From assembly GCF_000374825.1 (NCBI RefSeq), contig NZ_KB895377.1, positions 475,390-539,389 on the forward strand: 64,000 bases of DNA, in the 5' to 3' direction. Below the pieces are notes generated by a model. It was not told where the DNA came from. It saw only the letters and a program-made list of their open reading frames with translations, and ran no database searches. Made by a program: the position numbers and the translations under genes. Below are positions 16,593 through 25,929 of this stretch, one piece after another. The stretch comes from Paenibacillus sanguinis 2301083 = DSM 16941 (GTDB lineage: Bacteria > Bacillota > Bacilli > Paenibacillales > Paenibacillaceae). Within the stretch, counting starts at the first letter, position 1. Each line of letters begins with the position of its first letter.

Positions 16593-18002
16593 ATGGCAAA
16601 TCAGAATTTAACGCCAAGACAAATCGTTGCAGAGCTTGATAAATATATCGTGGGACAAAAACAGGCCAAGAAATCGGTTGCGGTCGCTTTGCGTAATCGT
16701 TACCGTCGTAGCCTGCTTCATGAAGAAGTGCAGGATGAGATCGTGCCCAAGAATATTCTGATGATTGGCCCAACCGGGGTAGGTAAAACGGAGATTGCCC
16801 GCAGGCTTGCGAAATTGGTCGGCGCGCCGTTTATCAAGGTGGAGGCAACCAAATTCACGGAGGTCGGGTATGTGGGCCGTGACGTGGAATCTATGGTCCG
16901 TGATCTTATCGAAACGGCGATACGTACCGTTAAGCTGGAGCGTACGGAGAAGGTAAAGGATAAAGCGGAAGAGCTGGCTAACGAGCGTTTGGTCCATATT
17001 CTCGTTCCCTCTGAGAATAAAGCCAAAGGCGGGCGTAATCCTTTCGAAATGCTGTTTGGGGGAGGAGGAAATACCAACGAGACTCCGGTGCAAGAAGCGA
17101 GCAAGGAGGATGCCGACTTGACTGAACGCCGTCGTCAGCTGCGGTTCAAGCTGCTATCCGGCCAGTTGGAGAACGACATCGTAGAAGTAGAGGTGGAGGA
17201 TAACACCCCGACTATGATGGATATGTTTGCTGGCCAGGGTAACGACCAGATGGGTATGAACATGCAGGAAATGTTCGGCAATCTCCTGCCCAAACGAACC
17301 AAAAAAAGAAAATTGACGGTCAAGGAAGCTCGTAAGGTATTGACCCAAGAGGAAGCCTCCAAATTAATCGATCAGGATGATCTGGTTCAAGAGGCGGTGA
17401 CCCGCGCTGAGCAGACCGGCATTATCTTTATTGACGAGATCGATAAGGTAGCCAGCCGCAGTGGCCAGGGTGGAGGTCCTGATGTTTCGCGTGAGGGGGT
17501 CCAAAGGGACATTTTACCTATTGTTGAGGGATCGACCATTATGACCAAATACGGCCCGATCAAAACGGATTATATTTTGTTCATCGCAGCAGGGGCCTTC
17601 CACATTGCCAAGCCTTCTGATCTGATTCCTGAACTTCAGGGGCGGTTTCCAATTCGTGTGGAGCTTAGCAGCCTTACCCTGGAGGATTTTGTCTCCATTC
17701 TGACGGAACCGCAGAATGCGTTAACCAAGCAATATGTAGAACTGCTGCGTACAGAGGATTTGGAAATCGAGTTCTCTGCGGAAGCCATACAGGAAATCGC
17801 CCGCATCGCGGCTGCGGTTAATGCTAATACAGAGAACATTGGAGCTCGGAGATTGCATACTATTTTGGAGAAGCTTCTGGAGGATCTTTCCTTTGAAGCT
17901 CCGGAGCTAACCCTTGATAAAATGATAATCACCCCGGAATACGTGAAAGAAAAATTGGGAAATATTGCCCAGGATCGTGACCTTAGTCAGTTTATCTTGT
18001 AG
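16593..18002 (+). CDS. hslU: HslU (ClpY/CodX) AAA+ ATPase
   Basis: HslU is the hexameric unfoldase that feeds HslV. The 469-residue protein has Walker A GPTGVGKT (59-66), the pore [14 protein letters not shown] segment, an intermediate domain of about 120 residues and Walker [11 protein letters not shown]. The C-terminal [15 protein letters not shown] sensor region and the terminal DLSQFIL peptide, which docks into HslV, follow. ATG 16593 is chosen over upstream in-frame codons because TTGGAGGG precedes it and the family begins [12 protein letters not shown]. In B. subtilis codY follows; here it does not. Confidence 0.97.
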   Translation: MANQNLTPRQIVAELDKYIVGQKQAKKSVAVALRNRYRRSLLHEEVQDEIVPKNILMIGPTGVGKTEIARRLAKLVGAPFIKVEATKFTEVGYVGRDVESMVRDLIETAIRTVKLERTEKVKDKAEELANERLVHILVPSENKAKGGRNPFEMLFGGGGNTNETPVQEASKEDADLTERRRQLRFKLLSGQLENDIVEVEVEDNTPTMMDMFAGQGNDQMGMNMQEMFGNLLPKRTKKRKLTVKEARKVLTQEEASKLIDQDDLVQEAVTRAEQTGIIFIDEIDKVASRSGQGGGPDVSREGVQRDILPIVEGSTIMTKYGPIKTDYILFIAAGAFHIAKPSDLIPELQGRFPIRVELSSLTLEDFVSILTEPQNALTKQYVELLRTEDLEIEFSAEAIQEIARIAAAVNANTENIGARRLHTILEKLLEDLSFEAPELTLDKMIITPEYVKEKLGNIAQDRDLSQFIL

Positions 18003-18052
18003 CTAAGTTGAACAATTTTGAGTAGGACCTGAGATGATTTTCACAAATTGTT

Positions 18053-18099
18053 AACAAAGGACCATTTTGCCGGATACAGGCAGATGGTCCTTTGTTTGC
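18053..18099 (+). terminator. Long hairpin terminator after hslU
   Basis: A perfect 13-bp stem, AACAAAGGACCAT (18053-18065) with ATGGTCCTTTGTT (18084-18096), contains an extra inner TGCC/GGCA pairing. The U-tract is short and interrupted. Its size and place favour termination of hslVU before the flagellar operon. Confidence 0.7.
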
Positions 18100-18420
18100 C
18101 TGACAAAATCTACTAAATGATGATCTGAAGCATTTACATTTATATTGAAAAAATACCATTATTATATAATTTAATGAATTTATTACATGTAAAATTGGAA
18201 AGATAGGGCTTTTTTCTTATTGTAATAATGTCGAATCTCCGTGAAACTTAGGATATATGACATTATTAGTCGTTATTAGTCGTTTTTTCGACTAGGACGT
18301 AAGAAAGAGATAAAGAAAGACAATGATTAGCAAAATAATGTCGAAAAAAAGAGGATTTACGCGCTGTTTGTTGAATAATGAAAATTAAGGAAAGCTGATA
18401 AAGCAGGGGAGGGAAATAAA
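18100..18420 (+). promoter_or_regulatory. Control region of the fla/che operon with Spo0A-box motifs
   Basis: This AT-rich stretch has no gene. Exact Spo0A-box heptamers TGTCGAA occur at 18229-18235 and 18339-18345, both in an ATAATGTCGAA context. A near match, AGTCGAA, lies on the minus strand (18293-18287). A 10-bp unit TTATTAGTCG is tandemly duplicated (18263-18282), and TAGTCG-T6-CGACTA (18277-18294) is a perfect hairpin. A TATAAT at 18165-18170 has only a poorly spaced TTGAAA (18145) upstream, so the promoter is uncertain. I see no SigD-type site (TAAA-N15-CCGATAT). The GGGGAGGG site before flgB closes the region. Confidence 0.55.
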
Positions 18421-18828
18421 GTGCAGTTGTTGAACGGAGTAGGGTTCGACAGACTGGAAACAGCCGTTCAGGCCGCGAATCTTCGGCAGGGGGTTATTTC
18501 CAACAATATTGCAAATGTAGATACTCCCTACTTCAAACGCTCGAATGTAGCTTTTGAAAATATGCTGCAAGCGGAGATGAAAGATGGAGTACCCGATTTG
18601 CAAGGAAAAAGAACTAATTCCAGGCATTTTGTTATAGGCCCAACGGACGGAGTCCCTGAGCCTTTAGTGACAACGGATGAGAACACGGTTATGAATAACA
18701 ACCTGAACAACGTAGATATCGATAGTGAAATGACGCAGCTTGCCAACAATCAACTGCGTTATAACGCCTATATCGAGCAAATGAACTATCTCATTAAAAT
18801 GAAACGAACTGCTGTAGAAGGGAGATAA
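18421..18828 (+). CDS. flgB: Flagellar basal-body rod protein FlgB
   Basis: FlgB is a proximal rod subunit and the first gene of the flagellar/chemotaxis operon. The 135-residue protein has the rod-protein N-terminus with QGVISNNIANVDTPYFKR and the helical C-terminus MTQLANNQLRYNAYIEQMNYLIKMKR, the two ends that form the coiled-coil rod core. The start is GTG 18421 with GGGGAGGG upstream. flgC follows after 6 bp. Confidence 0.96.
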   Translation: MQLLNGVGFDRLETAVQAANLRQGVISNNIANVDTPYFKRSNVAFENMLQAEMKDGVPDLQGKRTNSRHFVIGPTDGVPEPLVTTDENTVMNNNLNNVDIDSEMTQLANNQLRYNAYIEQMNYLIKMKRTAVEGR

Positions 18829-18834
18829 TAGACA

Positions 18835-19287
18835 TTGAAGATCAGCGACAGTTTTAGTATCAACTCTTCGGCTTTAACCGCACAACGTCTTCGTATGGAC
18901 GTTATTTCCTCGAACATCGCCAATGCTGAAACGACTCGATCCAGAATCGAGGATGGCAAGGCTGTTCCTTACCGCCGCAAAACCGTCGTCATGGCTCCTA
19001 AAGAACTTGATTTTAATAGTGCTCTCGACTCAGCGATGGGAAAGGGGGCAGTTGGTCAAGGGGTCAAAATCACCAAAATTCAGGAGGATGAGGCTCCATT
19101 CAAACCGGTCTACAATCCGACTCATCCTGATGCAGATAATGAAGGTTATGTATATATGCCTAATGTAGACATTTTGAAAGAGATGGTGGACATGATCTCG
19201 GCGACTCGTTCCTATGAGGCCAATGTGACCGCACTCAATGCAAGTAAAGCAATGATTACTAAAGCGTTGCAAATCGGCAAGTCGTAG
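18835..19287 (+). CDS. flgC: Flagellar basal-body rod protein FlgC
   Basis: This is a proximal rod subunit of 150 residues. The N-terminal rod motif (ALTAQRLRMDVISSNIANAETTR) and the C-terminal helix (NVDILKEMVDMISATRSYEANVTALNASKAM) are clear. The start is TTG 18835 with GGGAGA upstream. It lies between flgB and fliE as in all Bacillales. Confidence 0.97.
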   Translation: MKISDSFSINSSALTAQRLRMDVISSNIANAETTRSRIEDGKAVPYRRKTVVMAPKELDFNSALDSAMGKGAVGQGVKITKIQEDEAPFKPVYNPTHPDADNEGYVYMPNVDILKEMVDMISATRSYEANVTALNASKAMITKALQIGKS

Positions 19288-19329
19288 CATAGATGAAAGA
19301 TAACTTATAACTAGTAGTTGGGAGTGTTG

Positions 19330-19641
19330 ATGTTGATTGAGAGAATGAGCTTTGATGCCGTGAAACCATTGGCCGGAACACAACTGACCAGCCAGACGCA
19401 ATCACAGACTCCTGCAGAATCGATGAAGCAGTTCGGTTCCTTCCTGAATGAAGCTATTGAAGGGATTGCTGCTCAGGAAGTCAATGCACAGCAAGTGAAC
19501 AGTCAGTTCCTCTTGGGCAAAGTGAACGCCGATGAAATGATGATCGCCTCGGAGCAAGCTTTGTTAAGTTTGCAATTGACTACGCAAGTCCGCAATAAAG
19601 TGATAGAAGCTTATCAAGAGATTATGCGTACGCAAATTTAA
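19330..19641 (+). CDS. fliE: Flagellar hook-basal body protein FliE
   Basis: FliE joins the MS ring to the rod. The protein is about 103 residues from ATG 19330, with TTG 19327 or TTG 19333 also possible around the TGGGAG site. The C-terminal VNADEMMIASEQALLSLQLTTQVRNKVIEAYQEIMRTQI helix pattern is typical of the family. Confidence 0.95.
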   Translation: MLIERMSFDAVKPLAGTQLTSQTQSQTPAESMKQFGSFLNEAIEGIAAQEVNAQQVNSQFLLGKVNADEMMIASEQALLSLQLTTQVRNKVIEAYQEIMRTQI

Positions 19642-19672
19642 TGCTCGAACATGCTTCGGATGAGGTGACATT

Positions 19673-21256
19673 GTGAATGAGAGAATTACACAGTATCGGG
19701 ATCGTTTAACCGGATACTGGAACCAATTCAGTCAAAAACAAAAAATACTACTGATCTCAACGATTGCTTTTATTCTGTTAGCCATTATTTTGCTGACAAT
19801 CCAATTCTCCAAGACAGAGTATGAGGTAGCCTTCACGAATCTGGATGCTACCGATGCAGCGGGAATCATCACTCACTTGGAATCAGCCGGCATTCCTTAT
19901 CAGCTTGGACCTGACGGCTCCACAATCTCAGTGCCCAGCAAGGATGCTGCTCGTGTGAAGGTGGATGTTGGGTCGCAAGGGATCGTGCAGAACGGTTCCA
20001 TCGGCTTGGAATCGTTTAACCAAGGCTCCTCTTTAATCGGGATGACTGATAACGAGTTCAACGTTAAGTACAAGAGCGCGCTGAACGGTGAAGTGGAGCA
20101 GCTCCTTAAACGGATGCAAGGTATTAACGATGCCAAGGTACTCATTAACCTGCCGGCGGAAAATGTATTCGCCAGTGCGGAAGAGCAGCAGAAGGCAACA
20201 GCTTCCATCGTGTTGTCGTTCAAGCCGGGATATCGTCCTAATCAAGATGCTATTGATGGATATTTTAATCTGGTCAAGACATCTGTGCCCAACTTGCCAA
20301 CAGAGAACATTTCCTTATCGGCCAGCGATGACACCGTGCTCCTTCCAAGCGGGGAAGGCGGATCAACGGGTTCGCTTACGACGGCGGTTCAGGAGAACAT
20401 GGCGCTGCAGAAGAAATTTGAAAGCGATGTGCGTCAAAGCGTAAAACAATTTTTATCCAAGCTGACCGGTCCCGATAAAATTGAGGTATTGGTGGCTTCC
20501 AAACTCAACTTTGACCAGATCAGTCAAAAAGATAACCTCGTTACTCCTGTGGATACGGAGAGCATGAAAGGGATTGAAATCAGCGCTCAACGGATTCAAA
20601 AAAGCTATACGGGTGCAAGTCCAGATAGTGGCGTGCCCGGAACAGGGCAAGAGGATGTCGTTAATTATCCTTCGGCAGAAGAAAGTGGGGGATCGTCGTC
20701 AGAAGAAAGCTCGTCGACGATTAACTATGAAGTCAACAGAATTACCAAGGATATTATCGCCAGTCCTTATGTTATTAAAGATTTAACCATCAACGTTGCT
20801 GTTGAACCACCTGAAGGTCAAGAAACTTTGGATCAGAATACCCGTACTTCGATTGAAAATATTCTATCCAATATTGTCGGATCCTACTTGGCGGATTCAG
20901 GTACTACTTATACAGACGATGAATTGAAGGGAAAAGTTTCGGTATTGTCCCAACCTTTTCACTCGGAAGGCGAACAAAAGGCTGGTTTAAGCTTATCCAG
21001 TCCATGGGTATGGGGCGCTGGTGCAGCAGCATTGCTGGCTTTGACCGCTCTCGGTATCGTATTGTTCCGTCGCCGCAGAAAGCCAGATGCGGAGGCAGAG
21101 GAAGAAATTCCATTGCCGCTCGCTCCGGAGTTTCCATCAATTAATTTGGATACAGTCACGAATGAGAACCAAGTGCGCAAACAATTGGAAACACTGGCCC
21201 AGAAGAAGCCGGATGAGTTCGTTAACTTGCTTCGCACCTGGCTGGCTGACGAATAG
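19673..21256 (+). CDS. fliF: Flagellar MS-ring protein FliF
   Basis: FliF forms the membrane MS ring on which the flagellum is built. The 527-residue protein has two membrane segments (about 24-45 and 443-463). Between them lie RBM-type domains (TEYEVAFTNLDATDAAGIITHLE, INLPAENVFASAEEQQKATASIVL) and a Ser-rich linker (GGSSSEESSST, about 340). The cytoplasmic C-terminus, which binds FliG, ends FVNLLRTWLADE. The start is GTG 19673. Confidence 0.97.
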   Translation: MNERITQYRDRLTGYWNQFSQKQKILLISTIAFILLAIILLTIQFSKTEYEVAFTNLDATDAAGIITHLESAGIPYQLGPDGSTISVPSKDAARVKVDVGSQGIVQNGSIGLESFNQGSSLIGMTDNEFNVKYKSALNGEVEQLLKRMQGINDAKVLINLPAENVFASAEEQQKATASIVLSFKPGYRPNQDAIDGYFNLVKTSVPNLPTENISLSASDDTVLLPSGEGGSTGSLTTAVQENMALQKKFESDVRQSVKQFLSKLTGPDKIEVLVASKLNFDQISQKDNLVTPVDTESMKGIEISAQRIQKSYTGASPDSGVPGTGQEDVVNYPSAEESGGSSSEESSSTINYEVNRITKDIIASPYVIKDLTINVAVEPPEGQETLDQNTRTSIENILSNIVGSYLADSGTTYTDDELKGKVSVLSQPFHSEGEQKAGLSLSSPWVWGAGAAALLALTALGIVLFRRRRKPDAEAEEEIPLPLAPEFPSINLDTVTNENQVRKQLETLAQKKPDEFVNLLRTWLADE

Positions 21257-21267
21257 GGGTGAACGCA

Positions 21268-22284
21268 TTGTCAAAAACAGCGAGCCCGGTTTTAAGCGGG
21301 AAACAAAAAGCCGCAATATTGCTGATTACATTGGGTCCGGAAGTATCGGCTCAAATTTTCAAACATTTGCGGGATGATGAAATTGAACAATTAACCCTGG
21401 AAATTGCCAATGTCCGTACAGTTGATGGCGCGGAAAAAGACATGATTATGGCGGAATTCCATCAAATTTGTCTGGCACAGGAATATATCAGCCAAGGCGG
21501 CATCAACTATGCGAGGGAAATTTTGGAGAAGGCGCTTGGTCAATCCAAAGCCGTCGATATCATTAATCGTTTGACGGCCACTTTGCAGGTTCGACCCTTT
21601 GATTTTGCTAGAAAGGCTGATCCCAGCCAGATTTTGAACTTTATTCAGAATGAAAATGCCCAAACGATTGCCTTGGTTCTCTCTTATTTGCAATTTGAAC
21701 AAGCTGCGGCTATTCTCTCCTCGCTTCCTCAGGAGAAGCAGGCAGAGGTGGCCAGAAGGATTGCGGTGATGGACAGCACTTCTCCTGAGGTCATTTCTCA
21801 AGTAGAACGAGTGCTGGAGCAAAAATTGTCCGCAACGGTCACGCAGGATTACACGAGCGCGGGCGGCATCGAATCGATCGTACAAATTTTGAACGGGGTA
21901 GACCGGGGGACAGAGAGAACGATTCTGGATTCCTTGGAGGTTCAAGATCCGGAATTGGCAGAAGAGATCAAGAAACGGATGTTTGTGTTCGAAGACATTG
22001 TCAATATCGACAATCGTTCGATCCAACGCATTATTCGCGATCTGGAAAATGCCGATTTGCAGCTTGCTCTCAAAGTGGCCAGCGAAGAGGTCAGAGAAGC
22101 GGTATTCCGCAATATGTCCAAACGGATGTCCGAGACATTCAAGGAAGAAATGGAGTATATGGGGCCAGTGCGGTTGCGTGATGTTGAGGAAGCTCAAACA
22201 CGTATCGTAGCTACCATCCGCAGATTGGAAGAATCGGGTGAAATTATTATTGCCCGTGGCGGAGGAGATGACATCGTTGTCTAA
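21268..22284 (+). CDS. fliG: Flagellar motor switch protein FliG
   Basis: FliG is the rotor protein that contacts stators and sets rotation direction. The ~338-residue sequence has the N-terminal FliF-binding GKQKAAILLITLGPEVSAQIFKHL, the middle QNENAQTIALVLSYL region and the C-terminal motor domain with DIVNIDNRSIQRIIRDLE and MSKRMSETFKEEMEYMGPVR. I chose TTG 21268 because AGGGGTG precedes it; GTG 21259 is too close to the fliF stop to have its own site. It overlaps fliH. Confidence 0.96.
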   Translation: MSKTASPVLSGKQKAAILLITLGPEVSAQIFKHLRDDEIEQLTLEIANVRTVDGAEKDMIMAEFHQICLAQEYISQGGINYAREILEKALGQSKAVDIINRLTATLQVRPFDFARKADPSQILNFIQNENAQTIALVLSYLQFEQAAAILSSLPQEKQAEVARRIAVMDSTSPEVISQVERVLEQKLSATVTQDYTSAGGIESIVQILNGVDRGTERTILDSLEVQDPELAEEIKKRMFVFEDIVNIDNRSIQRIIRDLENADLQLALKVASEEVREAVFRNMSKRMSETFKEEMEYMGPVRLRDVEEAQTRIVATIRRLEESGEIIIARGGGDDIVV

Positions 22285-23143
22285 TCTGATCAAGGTGTCG
22301 CAGTATGTTCCTGTAGAAATATTGAAGCAACTAGATTTAGCCAAGTCTTATGCTGCTCCTGCGGCGGAGGAAACAGTAGCTTCTCCCGCCGAACCGGAAC
22401 TGGTCAAGGAAGCTGTTCCTTCTCCGGAAGATATTGAGGCAGAACGAGCCAGGCGGCAGATGCTGAGTGATGCCAAGGAGTTTGCGGAACAGCAGGTCAG
22501 GGAGGCTTCGGACAAAGCTGAACAGTTACTGGCCGAGGCCAAGGAGCAGATTGAGCTTTGGTGGCAAGAGCGTCGTGAGCAAGACGAGGATATGATTGAG
22601 GCTCTGAAGGCTGAGGGCTTCAATCAAGGTTATGAGGAAGGCAAGGCTCAAGCCGAGGGAGCGATGCGATCTCGGGTTGAGGAAACGATGCGTGAAGCCA
22701 GCGAAGTCCTGGAGCATGCCTATGATGAGAAAAATCGTATTATTCAGGAAGCAGAACCGTTTTTGGTAGACTTAAGCTGCGCTATTGCCGAGAAAATTAT
22801 CGACAAACAGTTGTCTCTCGAGCCGGACTACACGCTGGAGCTAATCCGAAAGAGTTTGTCCCGCAAGAAAGAGCAGGGAGTCATTACGTTGTGTGTATCC
22901 CCTGGATACTTCGCGTTTGTACAAGCCGCACGTGAGGAATTAACCTTGGCCATCGACTCCCAAGCGGAACTGCAAATTCTTCCGGACCCTACGGTGAAGG
23001 ATCGGGGTTGTGTCATCCGCTCATCGTTTGGAAGTGTGGATGCACGGATCGATACTCAACTGGCGGAGATTAAAAAAGAGTTGCTTCGCATTTCGTTGCA
23101 GTCGGAGGATCGGGGGCAAGGGAACGATGAGCATGAACGTTGA
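22277..23143 (+). CDS. fliH: Flagellar assembly protein FliH
   Basis: FliH is the regulator and stator-like partner of the export ATPase FliI. The protein is about 288 residues from TTG 22277 (GGAGGA 10 bases upstream); ATG 22268 is the alternative. It has an acidic N-terminal third, then a long coiled coil (about 70-190: repeats of AEQLLAEAKEQIE type with GYEEGKAQAEG). A conserved C-terminal domain (VDLSCAIAEKIIDKQL, VKDRGCVIRSSFGSVDARIDTQL) resembles the V/F-ATPase E/delta subunits. It overlaps both fliG and fliI. Confidence 0.92.
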   Translation: MSNLIKVSQYVPVEILKQLDLAKSYAAPAAEETVASPAEPELVKEAVPSPEDIEAERARRQMLSDAKEFAEQQVREASDKAEQLLAEAKEQIELWWQERREQDEDMIEALKAEGFNQGYEEGKAQAEGAMRSRVEETMREASEVLEHAYDEKNRIIQEAEPFLVDLSCAIAEKIIDKQLSLEPDYTLELIRKSLSRKKEQGVITLCVSPGYFAFVQAAREELTLAIDSQAELQILPDPTVKDRGCVIRSSFGSVDARIDTQLAEIKKELLRISLQSEDRGQGNDEHER

Positions 23144-24443
23144 ACGTTATATTGATCATCTCAAGCAGCTTGATCCGGTAAGAGTTAACGGCAAAGTTAC
23201 GCAAGTGATTGGACTGATGGTCGAATCCGAAGGTCCGGATGCCAGCATAGGCGAGCTGTGCTACATATACCCCAGTAAAGCTTCACAGCCGTTGCAAGCC
23301 GAGGTTGTTGGTTTTCGTGATAATAAGGTGCTGCTGATGCCACTGGGGGAACTACAGGCGATTGGTCCAGGCTGTGATGTTGTCGGTACAGGCAAGCCGC
23401 TTACGATACAAGTTGGTTCTGAACTGCTTGGCAAAGTGCTCGATGGCTTAGGCCAACCTTTGGATGGGTCGCTGCTGCCGTCGAGAATGAGTCACCATTC
23501 GACCTACAGTAAGCCGGTTAATCCGTTAAATCGCCCCCGTGTGCGTGAACCTATCAGTATTGGTGTGCGAGCTATCGATGGCCTGCTGACGATCGGCAAG
23601 GGACAGCGTGTAGGGATATTCGCCGGCTCTGGTGTCGGAAAGAGTACCCTGATGGGGATGATTGCCCGCAACACGGCGGCAGATGTCAATGTCATCGCTT
23701 TGGTCGGGGAACGCGGACGCGAAGTGCTGGACTTTATTGAGCGGGATCTGGGTCCCGAAGGGCTGGAACGCTCGGTCGTCATTGTCGCTACCTCCGACCA
23801 GCCAGCCTTGATACGTATGAAAGGTGCCCTGATTGCAACGAGCATTGCTGAATATTTTCGTGATCGCGGTTTGAACGTCATGTTGATGATGGACTCTGTT
23901 ACCCGTTACGCCATGGCGCTTCGTGAAGTGGGACTGGCCGTTGGGGAACCCCCGGCTATGCGTGGATACACCCCATCGGTGTTTGCGGCGTTGCCTAAGC
24001 TGATGGAGCGGGCGGGCACAGGCCCGTCGGGATCGATCACCGCCTTCTATACCGTCCTCGTAGACGGCGATGATATGAATGAGCCGATTGCCGATGCGGT
24101 ACGCGGGATTCTGGATGGACATATTGTGCTTAACCGAAACATTGCCAATAAAGGTCATTTTCCCGCAATTGATATTCTGGCCAGTATTAGTCGGGTTATG
24201 AAGGATATTGTGACCGATGAGCAAAATGCAGCTGCCGAGAACTTGAAGAGGCTGATGGCGGTGTATAAGGATTCCGAGGATTTGATTAATATTGGAGCGT
24301 ATCAGTCCGGGTCCAATGCAGATATTGATGAAGCGATTGGGTACATCCAGAGCATTTGGGCGTTCACAAGGCAGAAGGTGGATGAGAAGGTAACGCTTGC
24401 CGAAGTACAGGAACGTTTAATTTCTGAATTTGCAAGGAGATGA
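23127..24443 (+). CDS. fliI: Flagellum-specific ATPase FliI
   Basis: FliI is the ATPase of the flagellar type III export apparatus, related to F1-beta. From ATG 23127 (AAGGGA upstream; ATG 23133 is also possible) the protein has 438 residues. Walker A GSGVGKST lies at 167-174, with ALVGERGREVLDFI, a Walker-B-like NVMLMMDSVTRYAMA and the GEPPAMRGYTPSVFA motif. Its start lies inside the fliH 3' end in another frame, so the two are coupled. Confidence 0.97.
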   Translation: MSMNVERYIDHLKQLDPVRVNGKVTQVIGLMVESEGPDASIGELCYIYPSKASQPLQAEVVGFRDNKVLLMPLGELQAIGPGCDVVGTGKPLTIQVGSELLGKVLDGLGQPLDGSLLPSRMSHHSTYSKPVNPLNRPRVREPISIGVRAIDGLLTIGKGQRVGIFAGSGVGKSTLMGMIARNTAADVNVIALVGERGREVLDFIERDLGPEGLERSVVIVATSDQPALIRMKGALIATSIAEYFRDRGLNVMLMMDSVTRYAMALREVGLAVGEPPAMRGYTPSVFAALPKLMERAGTGPSGSITAFYTVLVDGDDMNEPIADAVRGILDGHIVLNRNIANKGHFPAIDILASISRVMKDIVTDEQNAAAENLKRLMAVYKDSEDLINIGAYQSGSNADIDEAIGYIQSIWAFTRQKVDEKVTLAEVQERLISEFARR

Positions 24444-24453
24444 CCCCTAAAGG

Positions 24454-24897
24454 ATGAAGTTCCGTTATGTCTACCAAAAAGTTGTGGATCTGAAATCAAA
24501 CGAGAAGACGCAAGCTGAGTGGATGCTGTCCGCTGCGGTGGGGCAGCTGCAATCCGAGCAACGTTTCTTGGAGCAATTGCTGGAGGAGCAAGAGCAGACC
24601 GCTGCAGTACTGCAACATGAAATGGCAAACAAAGCTTCCATGATCAAGCTCCAGGAATTGCAGCGTTATATGGACTACATGGAGCAGGCCATTGAGCGTA
24701 AGCTCGGTGATATCCAAAGGGCAGAAATAAACGTAGAGCAAAAAAAGACCTTATTGAATGGCAAGCTGCTGGATGAGAAGGTTTGGCTAAAGGCGAAGGA
24801 AAAAGCCAGAAATAAATTTCAGCACGAACTGCTTCTTCGGGAACAAAACGAGCTGGATGAGATGGCGACTGTCCGGTTTGCCATGAGAGCCCGTTAA
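24454..24897 (+). CDS. fliJ: Flagellar export chaperone FliJ
   Basis: FliJ is a small coiled-coil protein that acts as the central stalk of the FliI ring and as an export chaperone. The 147 residues are almost entirely helical heptads (LKSNEKTQAEWMLSAAVGQLQSEQ, KLQELQRYMDYMEQAIERKL) with no globular domain, as expected. It starts 10 bp after fliI. Confidence 0.93.
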   Translation: MKFRYVYQKVVDLKSNEKTQAEWMLSAAVGQLQSEQRFLEQLLEEQEQTAAVLQHEMANKASMIKLQELQRYMDYMEQAIERKLGDIQRAEINVEQKKTLLNGKLLDEKVWLKAKEKARNKFQHELLLREQNELDEMATVRFAMRAR

Positions 24898-24938
24898 GAT
24901 AGCGGGGGTGACATGGACTTGTCGAAGGAGGGGGATTA

Positions 24939-25892
24939 ATGGCTAGAACGGATCTGGAGCTGGAAGAGGATTTAGAGGAATCAGGCGGAGGATTTTCGCG
25001 GTTTCTGTTCTTCGCAACACCGATTTTATTTACGGTTGTACTGCTGGGAGTTATGCTCACCTTATTTAATATAGATTTTCGTAACATGATGCTTCGCTGG
25101 GCCGATGCTATTCCTGTCGTAAGAGATTTCGTTCCTGACCCGCAGCGAATGGAAGGTGAGCAGGAGCAGCCGGCCGAACAGAAGGAGAAGGAACAAAAAG
25201 AGCAGCAGAAGAGCACGGATGCCACCGTGAAGCAGCTCAAGGAGCAATTGGCTAAGCAGAATACAGACTTGCTGGCCGCAGCTCAGCAAGCCCAGGCGCA
25301 GCAAGCGAAAGTGAAAGAGCTGGAAGAGGAACTTGCTGCTGCTCAGGTGCAGAAGCAGGCGGAGGAAAAAAAGGCGGAAGCAGAGGCTTATCAGAAGGAA
25401 GTCAAGAGACTGGCACAGCTATATTCCGGAATGAGCCCGAGCAAAGCGGCGGCTATCTTCGATAAGTTAACTACAGAAGAAACGTTGCAAATGCTTGATG
25501 CCATGAACAATGAGAGCAAGGTGGCCATTTTAGAGAAGATGAATCCGCAAAAGGCGGCTGACATCTCGATTAAGCTGAAGGATGTTAAAGAGGCAGATGA
25601 TCTGGCGATTGCTGCCCTGCAATCAAGATTGAAGAAAGAAGCGGAAACAGATCAGGCAGCGTCTGCTAAGGGGACTGCCTTGGACGATGCTGAGCTGAGC
25701 CAAACCTTCTCGACGATGCCGGCCGCCGAAGCTGCTAAGCTGGTGTTGCAGACCTACAAAATAAGCCCCGAAAAAGGCTTGAGAATCATGAAGTCGGTGA
25801 ACAGCGCGGCACGGTCGGATATATTGGCTGAGATGACGAAGGCGGATGAGAAAACTTCTGTAAAAATCCTGAATCAACTCGTCGCTAAATAA
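24939..25892 (+). CDS. ylxF: MotE-like membrane protein (YlxF position)
   Basis: The 317-residue protein has one N-terminal membrane segment (about 20-42). A long Gln/Glu/Lys/Ala coiled coil (about 65-150) follows, then an MgtE-N-like helical domain (LYSGMSPSKAAAIFDKL, MLDAMNNESKVAILEKMNPQKAADI) with a second, similar repeat at the C-terminus. This layout and the place between fliJ and fliK match B. subtilis ylxF. The family has been linked to motility and motor or export function; the exact role is not established. Confidence 0.85.
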   Translation: MARTDLELEEDLEESGGGFSRFLFFATPILFTVVLLGVMLTLFNIDFRNMMLRWADAIPVVRDFVPDPQRMEGEQEQPAEQKEKEQKEQQKSTDATVKQLKEQLAKQNTDLLAAAQQAQAQQAKVKELEEELAAAQVQKQAEEKKAEAEAYQKEVKRLAQLYSGMSPSKAAAIFDKLTTEETLQMLDAMNNESKVAILEKMNPQKAADISIKLKDVKEADDLAIAALQSRLKKEAETDQAASAKGTALDDAELSQTFSTMPAAEAAKLVLQTYKISPEKGLRIMKSVNSAARSDILAEMTKADEKTSVKILNQLVAK

Positions 25893-25929
25893 GGATGGCC
25901 AAACCACTTTTGCTTGAAAGGAGGTGAAA

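Noticed and set aside
18100..18420. SigD-type promoter before flgB
   Set aside because: No TAAA-N15-CCGATAT-like pair found; only a weak SigA-like TATAAT.
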